Shown here one piece after another: positions 54,532-63,850 of a stretch of 64,000 nucleotides of DNA. Location of the stretch: assembly GCF_038900095.1 (NCBI RefSeq), contig NZ_JBBMQQ010000001.1:682001-746000 (forward strand). The letters run 5' to 3'. Each line of letters starts with the position of its first letter. Position 1 is the first letter of the stretch. The notes below the pieces were generated by a model, which did no database searches, was not told the origin of the DNA, and saw nothing but the letters and a program-made list of their open reading frames with translations. The DNA comes from Hoeflea sp038900095. GTDB lineage: Bacteria > Pseudomonadota > Alphaproteobacteria > Rhizobiales > Rhizobiaceae. The position numbers and the translations under genes were made by a program.

Positions 54532-54976
54532 GAATATGAATGATTTGCCAATAGGCTGCGATGCATGCCTCTCAAGAGGCTTTGACAAGCTGATATCATG
54601 CCAGCGTGGGTAGTAATTGATCGTCCCATATTGTCACAGATGTATATAGAGACGGTTAATTTTCTCTCATGGGTTGCGGGGCTGTTGCAGGCTCAAGCCG
54701 GACTGACACGGCATCGGGCGCGCTTCTGCGAAACGGCAGCAACAACCACAGCGAAATGAACGAAAATGGTGTGGGCGCGTGTCGCAGGGCAGGGATGCGC
54801 GGTGGGTTCCAACGGTGCGTCGCACCTGTCCTGCGCCAGTGGCTGCCGCCGCACCCGGACTGGATGCGGAGAACTTGGCGCCGGGGTGAAATCACCCGGG
54901 CGCGATTTGCATGTTCACCTACGACAGTGGCCAACCGGCCGGTGCGGGATGCGATGATCCTTCGGACGGAGCGGTG
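54532..54976. other. Intergenic stretch between small membrane protein and gpt
   Basis: A 445-base gap. The part near 54600-54665 is AT-rich and probably holds the promoter of the small protein/chemoreceptor pair. The rest shows only short frames without family sequence or ribosome sites, and no clear hairpin. Confidence 0.5.
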
Positions 54977-55474
54977 TCAGCCGCGCGAATCCTTGGCGAT
55001 CGGCTCGACATAGGCAAAACCCATGTCCCAGGGGAAGTAGATCCAGGTATCCTGGCTGACTTCGGTGACGAAGGTGTCGACCAGCGGGCGGCCCTTCGGC
55101 TTGGCGTAAACGGTGGCGAAATGGGCCTTGGGCAGCATGGCCCTGACGATGGCCGCGGTTTTGCCGGTATCGGTCAGGTCGTCGATGATCAGAACTGCTT
55201 CGCCCTCGGTCTCGAGGATGTCGGAATTGATTTCCTTGAGAACCTGCATTTCGCCCTGATTGACATAGTCATGGTAGGAGGCCACCGAGACCGTATCGAT
55301 GCGGCGGATATCGAGTTCACGGGAAATGATGGCGGCGGGAACCAGCCCGCCACGGGTGATGCAGACGATCGAAGTCCAGACCTGTCCGCTGCCGCTCAAC
55401 CGCCACGCAAGCGCGCGTGCGTCGCGGTGAAACTGATCCCATGAGACTGGAAAGGCTTTGTCTGGAAGGGACAT
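54977..55474 (-). CDS. gpt: Xanthine(-guanine) phosphoribosyltransferase
   Basis: This 165-residue purine-salvage enzyme converts xanthine or guanine plus PRPP to XMP or GMP. The PRPP-binding motif is VLIIDDLTDTGKTA (about residues 93-106); SIVCITRGGLVPAAI matches the N-terminal family loop, and IYFPWDMGF is near the C-terminus. AAGGAAGC lies 8 bases before the ATG. Transcribed alone. Confidence 0.94.
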   Translation of the reverse strand: MSLPDKAFPVSWDQFHRDARALAWRLSGSGQVWTSIVCITRGGLVPAAIISRELDIRRIDTVSVASYHDYVNQGEMQVLKEINSDILETEGEAVLIIDDLTDTGKTAAIVRAMLPKAHFATVYAKPKGRPLVDTFVTEVSQDTWIYFPWDMGFAYVEPIAKDSRG

Positions 55475-55674
55475 GGTTTGCTTCCTTGCGTGTGCAACAA
55501 CCCCGATGGCTGCTTTGCTGAATGATCAAGGGCGGCAAATAGCCGGAATCCGGTACGGAACGCAAGTCTCACGCTGCCAGCATTCTGATTGTCCCGTGGC
55601 GTGAAACGGGTGGTGGCGGAACCACCTGCAGCCGGGCGCACAACCGTGACCGGCTGCGCGCCCGGTCTTGAGGA

Positions 55675-56517
55675 TCAGCGTGACATCAGCACCGGAACAG
55701 ACGAGCGCTCCATGAATGCGCGTGTGACGCCGCCGAACAACCATTCCCTGAGCCGCTGGTGTGTGTAAGCGCCCATAACCACCAGGTCGGCGTTGCTGGC
55801 GGAGACCTGGGCCGAAATGGCCTCAGCAGTGGAGCCAGAGCCCCTGGACACGGTCGTGACATTGGCGTGGATGCCGTGCCGCGACAGGCAGCTCGCGATG
55901 TCGGTGCCGGCAAGCGGTGCATCGATGTCCGGCAGCTTGTCGGCATCGACAATGACGATTTCCACGGCTTCGGCTGTCTTGAGCAGCGGCAATGCGTCAT
56001 GGGTGGCGCGGGCGGCCTCGCGGGATCCGTCCCAGGCGACGAGAATGCGCTTGATCGGCGATGCGAGCTTGCCGCTGGAAGGCAGGAACAGCACCGGGCG
56101 ACCGCCTTCAAACAACAGCGCTTCGACATTGGTGGCCATGTCCTCGTTGGCCTCCCGGTCGGGTTGGCGCACAACCACCAGATCAGCCGAGCGGGCGCTG
56201 ACAAGCGCCGAGACGGCACTGTCTCCGCCGGGGGAGCGGACCGGACGCCATTCGTGTGACAGGCCTTGCTTTTCACACGCCTTGTCGAACGCATCGCCGA
56301 CTTCGCGCATGCGGACGTCGGCCTGTTCGTACAGGGCGGCGATGGTGGCCGCGTCGGGCACGTCGATCGGGGCGGAAAGCACGACGAACTGGGACGGTTC
56401 CCCGTGGCAGCCGATCAGATGGACATCAGTACCGGCTGTGAAATTGGCAATGGCCGAAGTCACCGGCGCCACGTCAGCTTGTGTTGCGTAGACGGCGAGG
56501 ATCGTATGGTAGGCCAT
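55675..56517 (-). CDS. Universal stress protein with two Usp domains
   Basis: This 280-residue protein is made of two Usp domains (about 1-140 and 150-280). The second has the nucleotide-binding pattern: RILVAWDGSREAARA and, at the end, MGAYTHQRLREWLFGGVTRAFM followed by the SSVPVLMSR strand. The first half is diverged (no clear G-x2-G-x9-G-S/T). The ATG at 56517 with AAAGGAG upstream is preferred over the longer frame. Confidence 0.92.
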   Translation of the reverse strand: MAYHTILAVYATQADVAPVTSAIANFTAGTDVHLIGCHGEPSQFVVLSAPIDVPDAATIAALYEQADVRMREVGDAFDKACEKQGLSHEWRPVRSPGGDSAVSALVSARSADLVVVRQPDREANEDMATNVEALLFEGGRPVLFLPSSGKLASPIKRILVAWDGSREAARATHDALPLLKTAEAVEIVIVDADKLPDIDAPLAGTDIASCLSRHGIHANVTTVSRGSGSTAEAISAQVSASNADLVVMGAYTHQRLREWLFGGVTRAFMERSSVPVLMSR

Positions 56518-56600
56518 AATGAAGTCTCCTTTAAGCGGCGCGAAAAATGCGTCTATGGTGACATCATGCTTTGCCGCTCGTGCGGGCGCATTGATCCTTA

Positions 56601-57362
56601 TCAAACTGCCTTTGCGCCGAGCCTGGAACCCACGCTTTCCAGCATCGCCTCGACATCGCGCCGGGCGGCCTCGATTGCGCTTTTCTCGCGGCCGCGAATG
56701 ACGATCTCGGTGGAGAAGCTGTCGCCGGAGAAGCGTGGATAGGAGCCGATATTGACCTCGGGATGGGCCTTGGCGATGGCGCTCAGCGGATCGCCGATGT
56801 CGCCTTCCCCATAGGGGCAGCTGACCTTGTCCGAGAGGATTTTCACGCCTGTGCGCAATGTCGGCAGGACATTGTCGAGCATGGCCTGGAATACGGAGGG
56901 AACGCCGGCCATGACATGAACATTGCCGATGACGAAGCCGGGTGCACGGCTGACCGGATTGTCGATGTGGCGGCTGCCCACTGGCATGCGGGCCATGCGC
57001 TTGCGCGCATCGGTGAATTCCATGCCGCGTTCCGCATAATGCGCGCCAAGCAGGGCAAGAGCGTCGGCGTCGTGGGTGCAGGCGACGCCAAAGGCGGCGG
57101 CGACCGCATCGGCGGTGATGTCGTCATGCGTGGGGCCGATGCCGCCGGATGTGAAGACGTAATCGTAGCGGGTCCTGAGCGCATTGAGTGCTTCGACGAT
57201 GCGGTCCTGCTCGTCCGGCACGATGCGGACTTCCTCGAGATCAATGCCGGCGGCGGTCAGCAGTTCGGCCAGATGGCCGATGTTCTTGTCCTTGGTGCGG
57301 CCGGAGAGCAATTCGTCGCCAATGGCGAGCGCTGCAGCGGTTACAGGTCGGGCGTCGCTCAT
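56601..57362 (-). CDS. CinA-family molybdopterin-binding-domain protein
   Basis: This 253-residue protein consists of the MoCF/CinA N-terminal domain: AALAIGDELLSGRTKDKN, FTSGGIGPTHDDITADAVA and the late MAGVPSVFQAMLD segment. The C-terminal CinA amidase domain is absent, so competence or pyridine nucleotide deamidation should not be assumed. The ATG at 57362 is chosen because AAGGAG lies 7 bases upstream; an ATG two codons earlier would be too close to it. Confidence 0.9.
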   Translation of the reverse strand: MSDARPVTAAALAIGDELLSGRTKDKNIGHLAELLTAAGIDLEEVRIVPDEQDRIVEALNALRTRYDYVFTSGGIGPTHDDITADAVAAAFGVACTHDADALALLGAHYAERGMEFTDARKRMARMPVGSRHIDNPVSRAPGFVIGNVHVMAGVPSVFQAMLDNVLPTLRTGVKILSDKVSCPYGEGDIGDPLSAIAKAHPEVNIGSYPRFSGDSFSTEIVIRGREKSAIEAARRDVEAMLESVGSRLGAKAV

Positions 57363-57552
57363 GATCATACTCCTTGGCGAAAACGCCCTGAATAGACCCG
57401 ATTTCCCGATTTGCGCAAGGGAATACCGGCGCTCAAATTGCGTCAGATTGTGAACAATCCGTGCTTTGATTGTTGGCTTTCGGTGAACAGCAAAACGCTT
57501 ATCTCTTGTCCATCGACCGCCGAACGCGGGGATTGTGAACAAGGATGCGATC

Positions 57553-58152
57553 ATGACAAAAGTACTGGTGCTTTACTATTCGAGCTGGGGCCACATGGAG
57601 GCCATGGCGAAGGCTGCTGCGAAGGGTGCGGCTGCCGCAGGCGCGGACGTGACGATCAAGCGGGTGCCGGAGCTGGTGCCGGAGGCTGTTGCCAAGGCCG
57701 CGCATTACAAGCTCGACCAGGATGCCGCGATTGCCGATCCGCTCGAACTGGCCGACTACGACGCGATCATCTTCGGTGTGTCGACCCGCTACGGCATGAT
57801 GGCCTCGCAGCTGAAGAATTTCCTCGACCAGACCGGCCCACTGTGGGCGGAAGGCAAGCTGATCAACAAGGTGGGGTCGGTGATGGTGTCGACTGCGACG
57901 CAGCATGGTGGCGCGGAACTGGCCATCATCAGCACGCAGGCTGCCTTGCAGCACCACGGCATGATCATCGTGCCGCTGTCCTACGCCTATCAGGACCAGA
58001 TGGGCAATGACGTGGTGCGCGGCGGATCTCCCTACGGCATGACCACCACCAGCGATGGCGACGGATCGCGGATGCCGTCGGAACAGGAACTCGAAGGCGC
58101 TGAATTCCAGGGCAAGCGGGTTGCGGAAATCGCGGCCAAGATCATCGCCTGA
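57553..58152 (+). CDS. wrbA: NAD(P)H:quinone oxidoreductase WrbA
   Basis: This tetrameric flavodoxin-like FMN enzyme reduces quinones with two electrons and avoids semiquinones. It has 199 residues. FMN-binding segments are YYSSWGHMEAMAKA (phosphate loop), FGVSTRYGMMASQLKNFLDQTGPLW, and TATQHGGAELAI. The family end SPYGMTTTSDGDG is present. The ATG at 57553 has AAGGA 8 bases upstream. A strong terminator follows. Confidence 0.96.
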   Translation: MTKVLVLYYSSWGHMEAMAKAAAKGAAAAGADVTIKRVPELVPEAVAKAAHYKLDQDAAIADPLELADYDAIIFGVSTRYGMMASQLKNFLDQTGPLWAEGKLINKVGSVMVSTATQHGGAELAIISTQAALQHHGMIIVPLSYAYQDQMGNDVVRGGSPYGMTTTSDGDGSRMPSEQELEGAEFQGKRVAEIAAKIIA

Positions 58153-58195
58153 AGCATATGACTGCAGCCGCGTTCATTCATGGCTGCGTAGCCTG

Positions 58196-58236
58196 CGCCC
58201 CGGTGTCCATGACATCGGGGCGTTCTGGTTTTTTGC
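58196..58236 (+). terminator. Terminator of wrbA
   Basis: A 12-pair stem (CGCCCCGGTGTC against GACATCGGGGCG, one GU pair, CAT loop) is followed by TTCTGGTTTTTT, 43 bases after the wrbA stop. Confidence 0.85.
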
Positions 58237-58295
58237 GCAAACAGCGCCAGAACCCTTGCCTGCATGATGATCGTCGGCTACCGACTAGCTGACGT

Positions 58296-58382
58296 GCGGA
58301 CGTGGCGAAACTGGTAGACGCAAGGGACTTAAAATCCCTCGGCCGCAAGGCTGTACGGGTTCGATTCCCGTCGTCCGCACCA
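58296..58382 (+). tRNA. tRNA-Leu(UAA)
   Basis: The seven-pair acceptor stem GCGGACG/CGTCCGC is perfect. The anticodon arm is AGGGA-CTTAAAA-TCCCT, giving the anticodon TAA, which reads UUA and UUG. A long variable arm (CTCGGCCGCAAGGCTGTAC region), as in leucine tRNAs, and the T arm GGGTTCGATTCCC follow. The 3' CCA is encoded. The gene stands alone. No direct repeat of its 3' end, which would mark an integrated element, was seen nearby. Confidence 0.97.
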
Positions 58383-58466
58383 CTATCGTCTGCCGGTCCT
58401 GCATCGCTCCATGACGATGTGCCATTCGGTTTGCATTCCAGGCTCTGAGGAGCCGGGAGCATCCGG

Positions 58467-59969
58467 TCAAGTCGTGATCTTGAAGCCGATGCGCAGGCCG
58501 CCCCAGTGGCGTCCGTTGACGATGATCGGCGCCGAGAGATCCTTCATCAGGCTGAAATTGCCGCCGCCCATGTCGCGGCGGTAGGTTTGCAGCAGGAACG
58601 GCTTCTTGTTGCGGCCGGCCGCCAGGCCGGTGCGATCATTGAAGATGCGTCGGTTGCGGCAGTTGCCGGCATTCCAGACCGGATCGGCGCTCTGGGGTTG
58701 CGAGTAGATATGGTTGTGGGTGGGCAGGTAGCCGTTGCGGTCGATCGCCGCGCAGAAGGTAACCCGCGGATCAAACTCCAGCACTGCCTCCTGAACGGGC
58801 GGCAGCAGACGGTCGGTATGCCTGGTGAACCGCGCCATGTGCTGCAGCGGGTCGGTGCCGGGGATGGGGGTGTATTTCTCGTCAAACAGGTCATCAAGCG
58901 ACATGACGCCCGAACCGATGGCCTGTTCGAAAATTGACGAGACTTCGTTGGCCCTGGCAATGCAGTGGCGGATGAGCGGCGTGTCTTCGGTTTCAATTCC
59001 GCTCTCGGCAACCTCACCGATAACATCTTCGGAGAAGGACACCAGGCGGTCGATCTTGGCGCTGGCGGTGGTCAACATGTCGGCGCTCAGGTGAACCTGC
59101 TTGTCGAGATCGGATACCTTGGCAAGCACCGTCGAGCAGGCCCGCGTGGTCTCTTCGACCGGGTCGCTTATCCGTTCGATTTCACTGATCATTCCGGCCA
59201 CCGTCTGGCTGAAGCCGGTGAATTTCTGCAGTTCGCTGTCAATTTCGGTTGAACGCTGGTGCGCCGCTGTCGCCACCTGTTCGTTTTCGGCGTTCTGTTT
59301 CTGCAGCTTGTCGACAATCGCGCGCAGCGCTTCGAGCCGGGAGACAATGTCACGTGATACCGTGCCGGTCTTGTCGGCCAATTGCTTGACCGCGTCCGCG
59401 ACCACGGCAAACCCGCGTCCTGCTTCGCCGGCATGGGCTGCCATGATGCCCGCATTGACGGCCAGAAGCTGGGTCTGGGTCGCAATCCCCTGGATCGATT
59501 CGGAGAAGGAATGGACTTCCCGGATCTGCCCGGAGACGGAATTGAGAACCCCGGTGATCTCGGTGGCGTTGGTCGCCATGGATTTGATGTCGGATACGGC
59601 GTTGACGAGTATGCCGTTGACGCTCTTCGTCGTGGTGTCGAGTCCGGCCTGTGTCGTCTTGGCAGCTTCGATTGCGCCACGCGAGGCTTCGGCCACGGTC
59701 TGGTTCGACCGGGCAATCATCGAAATGTCCTGGGTAAGGGAATGGAATTCCTCGGCCTGGCGCGACATCGAAGCGGAGACGTCGCCGACCATGCCGCTGG
59801 TGTCGGCGATGTTGACGGACAATTCGCCGATCTGCGATCCGATCACGTTCATGGCCCGCTCCAGCCTGGCCTGATCTTCCGCGGGCGGTGTCAATGCCTG
59901 CATATCTTCTGGTCCGGCAGCCGGTTGCGTGTCCGTCTCATCGGCAAGGGAAACCTGCAATGCGTGCAT
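58467..59969 (-). CDS. Soluble methyl-accepting chemotaxis protein with C-terminal sensor
   Basis: This 500-residue chemoreceptor has no transmembrane segment and an inverted order: the signalling domain comes first, with the tip region SIQGIATQTQLLAVNAGIMAAHAG near 165-190. A helical part and a C-terminal sensor-like domain (about 340-500) with FCAAIDRNGYLPTHNHIYS, NRRIFNDRTGLAAGRN and APIIVNGRHWGGLRIGF follow, as in Cache/PAS-type cytoplasmic receptors. GGAGG lies 9 bases before the ATG. The ligand is unknown. Confidence 0.92.
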   Translation of the reverse strand: MHALQVSLADETDTQPAAGPEDMQALTPPAEDQARLERAMNVIGSQIGELSVNIADTSGMVGDVSASMSRQAEEFHSLTQDISMIARSNQTVAEASRGAIEAAKTTQAGLDTTTKSVNGILVNAVSDIKSMATNATEITGVLNSVSGQIREVHSFSESIQGIATQTQLLAVNAGIMAAHAGEAGRGFAVVADAVKQLADKTGTVSRDIVSRLEALRAIVDKLQKQNAENEQVATAAHQRSTEIDSELQKFTGFSQTVAGMISEIERISDPVEETTRACSTVLAKVSDLDKQVHLSADMLTTASAKIDRLVSFSEDVIGEVAESGIETEDTPLIRHCIARANEVSSIFEQAIGSGVMSLDDLFDEKYTPIPGTDPLQHMARFTRHTDRLLPPVQEAVLEFDPRVTFCAAIDRNGYLPTHNHIYSQPQSADPVWNAGNCRNRRIFNDRTGLAAGRNKKPFLLQTYRRDMGGGNFSLMKDLSAPIIVNGRHWGGLRIGFKITT

Positions 59970-60058
59970 TCGAATTTATCCTCCATCTTGGATGGAAGGT
60001 AAGCAGATTTTGGTTAATCGTTGGATAATATGCAGGGCGCGGCAGACTATGGGGTGGA

Positions 60059-61513
60059 CTATTCGCGCCAGAAAGCGGGCAGCAAAAGCACTAGCACCAC
60101 CAATATTTCCAGTCGTCCAAGCAACATCAAGAAAACCAGGATAATTTTGGCCGGGTCGCCGAGTGAGCCGAAGTTGCCTGCTGGGCCGATGACCGGGCCT
60201 ATGCCCGGTCCTACGTTGGCCAGTGCAGTAATCGAGCCTGAAACTGCTGTTTCGATGTCGAGGCCGGTGGCTGCCAGCGCGATCGAGCCGAGCGCCCAGA
60301 TTCCGATATAGGCACACACGAAAAGAAACACGGTGCGCTGCATGTCCGGTTCGACGGCGACGGATCCATACCGCACCGGACGCACGCTGTTGGGGTAGAG
60401 CAGCCGCATCAGGCCCGAGCGGATTGAGCTTGCAATGATGACCAGCCGGTAGGCCTTGATGCCGCCCGAGGTCGATCCAGAGCATCCACCCAGAAAGGTC
60501 GCCATCAGCAGGATTGCAACGCTCAGCGGTCCCCACAAGGTGTAGTCGGTGCTGGCAAAGCCCGTTGTGGTGACAACAGAGACGACATTGAAGGCCGCAT
60601 GGGTGAGGGCCATTCCGAAACTCTCGCCAAGGGACAGGCGAAGGCTGAGCGCGATGGTGAGGGTGAGCACAACCAGGATGCCGGCATAGGCGAGGATCTG
60701 CGGATCGCGCAATGCATCAAGGCGGCCGCGGACGGCAAACAGGATAAGGACGGAAAAGGGCAGGCCGGCAATCGCCATGAACACGGTCCCGGTCCAGACA
60801 AGGGCAGGCGAGGTGAAGGCCCCGAAGGATGCGTCATGGGTGGAGAACCCGCCGGTCGCCAGCGTTGTCATGGCATGGTTGAGAGCGTCAAAATCGCTCA
60901 TGCCCAAAAACCTGTAGAGAATGGCGCAGGTTACCGTCAGGCCGATATAGATGGCGAAGAAGGCGCGGACAAACACCGCAAACCGGGCGAACGGCTTTTC
61001 CGATGTGTCAGAAGATTCCATCTTGAATACGGTGAAGCCGCCGACCTTGAGGTAGGGCAGCACCAGAAGCCCCAGGGCGACGATGCCAATGCCGCCGATC
61101 CATTGCAGCAGCGAGCGCCACAGCAGGAGCCCGGGAGGTGCCGAGTCGAGTCCGGAGATGACGGTGGCGCCGGTGGTGGTGACGGCGGAGACCGATTCAA
61201 ACAGCGCGTCAGCCATGTCGAGCCCGAGCGAGGCAAGATAGAACGGGATGGCGCCCGTTACCGACAGCGTGATCCACAGCAGGTTGACGACAAGGAACCC
61301 GAGGCGTCGGGAGAAGGGGGCGTTGACGCCGCGGTTGGCCGCCGCAGACGCAAGGCAGATCGCACCAACTGAGAAAGACGAGACGGCAAAGACCTGCCAG
61401 TCGGGATTGCCGAAATAGAAATCCACCGCCGCCGGCGCCAGCATGGCGACCGACAGGTACAGCCCTGCCATGGACGCGATGAACACCGCGGATCGGAAAG
61501 TGTTGCCGTGCAC
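60059..61513 (-). CDS. trkH: Potassium uptake protein, TrkH family
   Basis: This membrane subunit of the Trk/Ktr potassium importer has 484 residues and about ten transmembrane segments arranged as repeated M-P-M units. The pore-loop regions SAVTTTGATVI, TLATGGFSTHD, SVVTTTGFASTDY and a fourth near TALANVGPGIG carry the selectivity-filter glycines. GGGCAAGGGG lies 5 bases before the ATG. The regulatory subunit TrkA is not in the window. It is divergent from ilvA with 74 bases between starts. Confidence 0.94.
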   Translation of the reverse strand: MHGNTFRSAVFIASMAGLYLSVAMLAPAAVDFYFGNPDWQVFAVSSFSVGAICLASAAANRGVNAPFSRRLGFLVVNLLWITLSVTGAIPFYLASLGLDMADALFESVSAVTTTGATVISGLDSAPPGLLLWRSLLQWIGGIGIVALGLLVLPYLKVGGFTVFKMESSDTSEKPFARFAVFVRAFFAIYIGLTVTCAILYRFLGMSDFDALNHAMTTLATGGFSTHDASFGAFTSPALVWTGTVFMAIAGLPFSVLILFAVRGRLDALRDPQILAYAGILVVLTLTIALSLRLSLGESFGMALTHAAFNVVSVVTTTGFASTDYTLWGPLSVAILLMATFLGGCSGSTSGGIKAYRLVIIASSIRSGLMRLLYPNSVRPVRYGSVAVEPDMQRTVFLFVCAYIGIWALGSIALAATGLDIETAVSGSITALANVGPGIGPVIGPAGNFGSLGDPAKIILVFLMLLGRLEILVVLVLLLPAFWRE

Positions 61514-61587
61514 CCCTTGCCCTCACAAAAGCCGGAGACCGCCGGATCTGGTTGGCAACCGGCACGTTCCCATGGCATAGACCCGTC

Positions 61588-62862
61588 ATGACCGAAAAAC
61601 AATCTCCCGATGCTTTCCGCCACTGCGTCGACAAGGCCCTTGCCGAGATGCGGGAGCTGTTCGCGGAAACGCCGCTGCAGCTCAATGACCACCTGTCCGC
61701 GCGGTTTGGCGCGCGGATCTGGCTCAAACGCGAAGATTTGTCGCCGGTCCGCTCCTACAAGATCCGCGGCGCGTTCAATTTCATCCGCAAGGCGCTAAAG
61801 GAAAATCCGCAACAGAACCTGTTCGTCTGTGCGTCGGCGGGAAACCATGCGCAGGGATTTGCCTATGTCTGCCGGCATTTCGGGCGCAAGGGCGTTGTGT
61901 TCATGCCGGTGACGACGCCGCAGCAGAAGATCGACAAGACGCGGATTTTTGGCGGCGAGTTTATCGAGATACGTCTGACCGGCGACTTTTTCGACGCCTG
62001 CTACGATGCGGCGCGTGAATTCGCCGTTACCGAGGGCGCATTGATGACGCCGCCGTTCGATCATGACGACATCATCGAGGGGCAGGCGAGCGTCGGAGCG
62101 GAAATTGCAGCGCAGTTGCCCGAGGGCGAAACGCCTGACCTGATTTTGCTTCCGGTCGGAGGCGGAGGACTTTCCGCCGGGACGGCGCGCTATTTTGAAG
62201 ATCAGGTCGATACCGACCGGTTCGTCCTGGTCGAGCCTGCCGGTGCGCCGAGCCTGAAGGAGAGCCTTGTCGCAGGCCACAGGGTCAAGCTTGGCAAGAT
62301 CGACAATTTTGTCGATGGCGCCGCAGTGGCCGAAATCGGCGAGCGCAACTTCGAGATCCTGCGCCGTTTCAGGGCCGACCAGGTGATGACAGTGTCCGAG
62401 AACGCCATCTGCCTGACCATGACGAGGATCCTCAATACCGAGGGAATCGTGCTTGAACCGGCCGGCGCGCTCTCCATCACGGCGCTGGAGGCGATGGAGC
62501 CTGAACAGCTGGCCGGGAAGACTGTGGTGGCGGTGGTGTCGGGCGGAAATTTCGATTTCGAGCGGCTGCCCGACGTCAAGGAACGGGCCATGCGCTACGC
62601 GGGCACCAAGAAGTACTTTATCCTGCGTTTGCCGCAGCGTCCGGGGGCCTTGAGGGACCTGCTGTCCTTGCTGGGTCCTGAAGATGACATTGCCCGGTTC
62701 GAGTACCTGAAGAAATCGGCTAGGAATTTCGGCTCTATCCTGATCGGGATCGAGACCAGCGCGCCTGAGAACTTCTCGCGGTTGATCGCGGCATTCGATC
62801 AGGCCGGTCTGAGCTATCAGGATATTACCGACAACGAGATCATCGCCAATCTGATCATCTGA
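61588..62862 (+). CDS. ilvA: Threonine ammonia-lyase
   Basis: This PLP enzyme converts threonine to 2-oxobutanoate, the first step toward isoleucine. It has 424 residues. The PLP lysine is K58 in SYKIRGAFN; ASAGNHAQGFAY and the phosphate loop VGGGGLSAGTA are present. The C-terminal part (about 330-424) is a single short ACT-like regulatory domain rather than the double domain of E. coli IlvA. The ATG at 61588 (MTEKQSPDAF) is chosen; a start at 61552 lies 12 codons earlier. Its last 8 bases overlap the convergent hydrolase gene. Confidence 0.94.
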   Translation: MTEKQSPDAFRHCVDKALAEMRELFAETPLQLNDHLSARFGARIWLKREDLSPVRSYKIRGAFNFIRKALKENPQQNLFVCASAGNHAQGFAYVCRHFGRKGVVFMPVTTPQQKIDKTRIFGGEFIEIRLTGDFFDACYDAAREFAVTEGALMTPPFDHDDIIEGQASVGAEIAAQLPEGETPDLILLPVGGGGLSAGTARYFEDQVDTDRFVLVEPAGAPSLKESLVAGHRVKLGKIDNFVDGAAVAEIGERNFEILRRFRADQVMTVSENAICLTMTRILNTEGIVLEPAGALSITALEAMEPEQLAGKTVVAVVSGGNFDFERLPDVKERAMRYAGTKKYFILRLPQRPGALRDLLSLLGPEDDIARFEYLKKSARNFGSILIGIETSAPENFSRLIAAFDQAGLSYQDITDNEIIANLII

Positions 62863-63850
62863 TCGGCAGGCTCTCGATCCATTCGATCGTCTCGGCTGCC
62901 AGTCTTTCGGTGGTGGACGGCGAAAGTGCGTCGCCGGCGATGACGTGATGGCTCGGATCGTCATCATCGACGACTTCGATGATCCTGGCCGGGCCGCCCC
63001 AATTGCCCGCCGTGGCCTCAACGAGGTCAGGCCGAATGACCTGATCGCGCGGCGAAAAGACAAACAGCGACGGAATCGCGATGCTGCGTGGATCAACGGA
63101 GTTGGCCAGCTTGACCAGTGCCGCCATAGGCAGCAAGGCGGCGCTTGGGTACTCCGATGTCCAGAACTTGGCGTGAAGTTCGTTTCTGGTCTTGAACGAA
63201 CGGCGTTCGCCGACGCTCATCCGCAGTATCTGCGCGGCCCAGGGCATGGTCAGCAACTTCGAGCCGGCTGCCTGAACGCCATAATTGGGCGAAAACTGCA
63301 CCAGGCCGGCAACGTCGCGCATCAACTCCGGTCGGGCTGCGGCCCAGGTGGCAAGCGATGCTCCGGTCGACGTTGCCATGACGACCACGCGTTCGCCCAG
63401 CCTGCGGCCGATGGCGACGGCTTCGGCAAAATCATTGATCCAGCCGTGCACCGATCCCTCAAGCATGGCGTCGCCACTGCGGCCGTGACCCCTGAGCCGG
63501 GCGTAATAAAGATTGGCGCCAAGGCGATCTGCGACGAGATCGGGCAACGGGCGCAATTCGCCCGGGCTGGCGGAAAAACCGTGAATGTAGACGATGGCAA
63601 TCGGGGTTCGGGCCCGCGATGCCGGGTTGGCCCAGACGATCTGCCGTTGGTTTCCGGGGCGCAGATCGACAAAACGTGCTTCGGACGCCGCAAGATAGAC
63701 ATCGAGATTTCCGGGCAGGGTGCTTTCGTCAAACGCGACGGCCGTATCAGCAACCGGTCGCGGCCCGAGGGCGTAAGCCGCAAGAACCGCGACAATTGCA
63801 ATTGCCATGAGATACAGCGCCATGCGCGTTCCTGATGCTGTCTTTGCCAT
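62855..63850 (-). CDS. Membrane-anchored alpha/beta hydrolase
   Basis: This 331-residue protein has an N-terminal signal-anchor helix (LYLMAIAIVAVLAAYALG, about 12-29) and an alpha/beta hydrolase domain. Visible are IVYIHGFSASPGELRPLPDLVADRLG, LRGHGRSGDA, a nucleophile elbow ATSTGAS, SPRDQVIRP with the acidic residue and a final histidine pair in PSHHVIAG. The elbow has Ala in place of the first Gly of G-x-S-x-G. The substrate is unknown. A lysophospholipase-like role is possible. The final 150 bases of the window show no gene. Confidence 0.88.
   Translation of the reverse strand: MAKTASGTRMALYLMAIAIVAVLAAYALGPRPVADTAVAFDESTLPGNLDVYLAASEARFVDLRPGNQRQIVWANPASRARTPIAIVYIHGFSASPGELRPLPDLVADRLGANLYYARLRGHGRSGDAMLEGSVHGWINDFAEAVAIGRRLGERVVVMATSTGASLATWAAARPELMRDVAGLVQFSPNYGVQAAGSKLLTMPWAAQILRMSVGERRSFKTRNELHAKFWTSEYPSAALLPMAALVKLANSVDPRSIAIPSLFVFSPRDQVIRPDLVEATAGNWGGPARIIEVVDDDDPSHHVIAGDALSPSTTERLAAETIEWIESLPIR

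Noticed and set aside
54669..55013. Plus-strand frame of 114 codons before gpt
   Set aside because: It runs into gpt antisense, and is Arg/Cys-rich without family sequence or ribosome site.
56601..57362. Calling the CinA-like protein a competence/nicotinamide deamidase protein
   Set aside because: Only the N-terminal molybdopterin-binding-type domain is present; the amidase domain is missing.
58296..58382. tRNA-Leu as the attachment site of an integrated element
   Set aside because: No integrase gene or direct repeat of the tRNA 3' end was found nearby; the flanking genes look like ordinary chromosome.
58178..58462. 94-codon minus-strand frame across the tRNA-Leu gene
   Set aside because: Its central NRTRTALRPRDFKSLASTSF stretch is a well-known false protein translated from the reverse of leucine tRNA genes.
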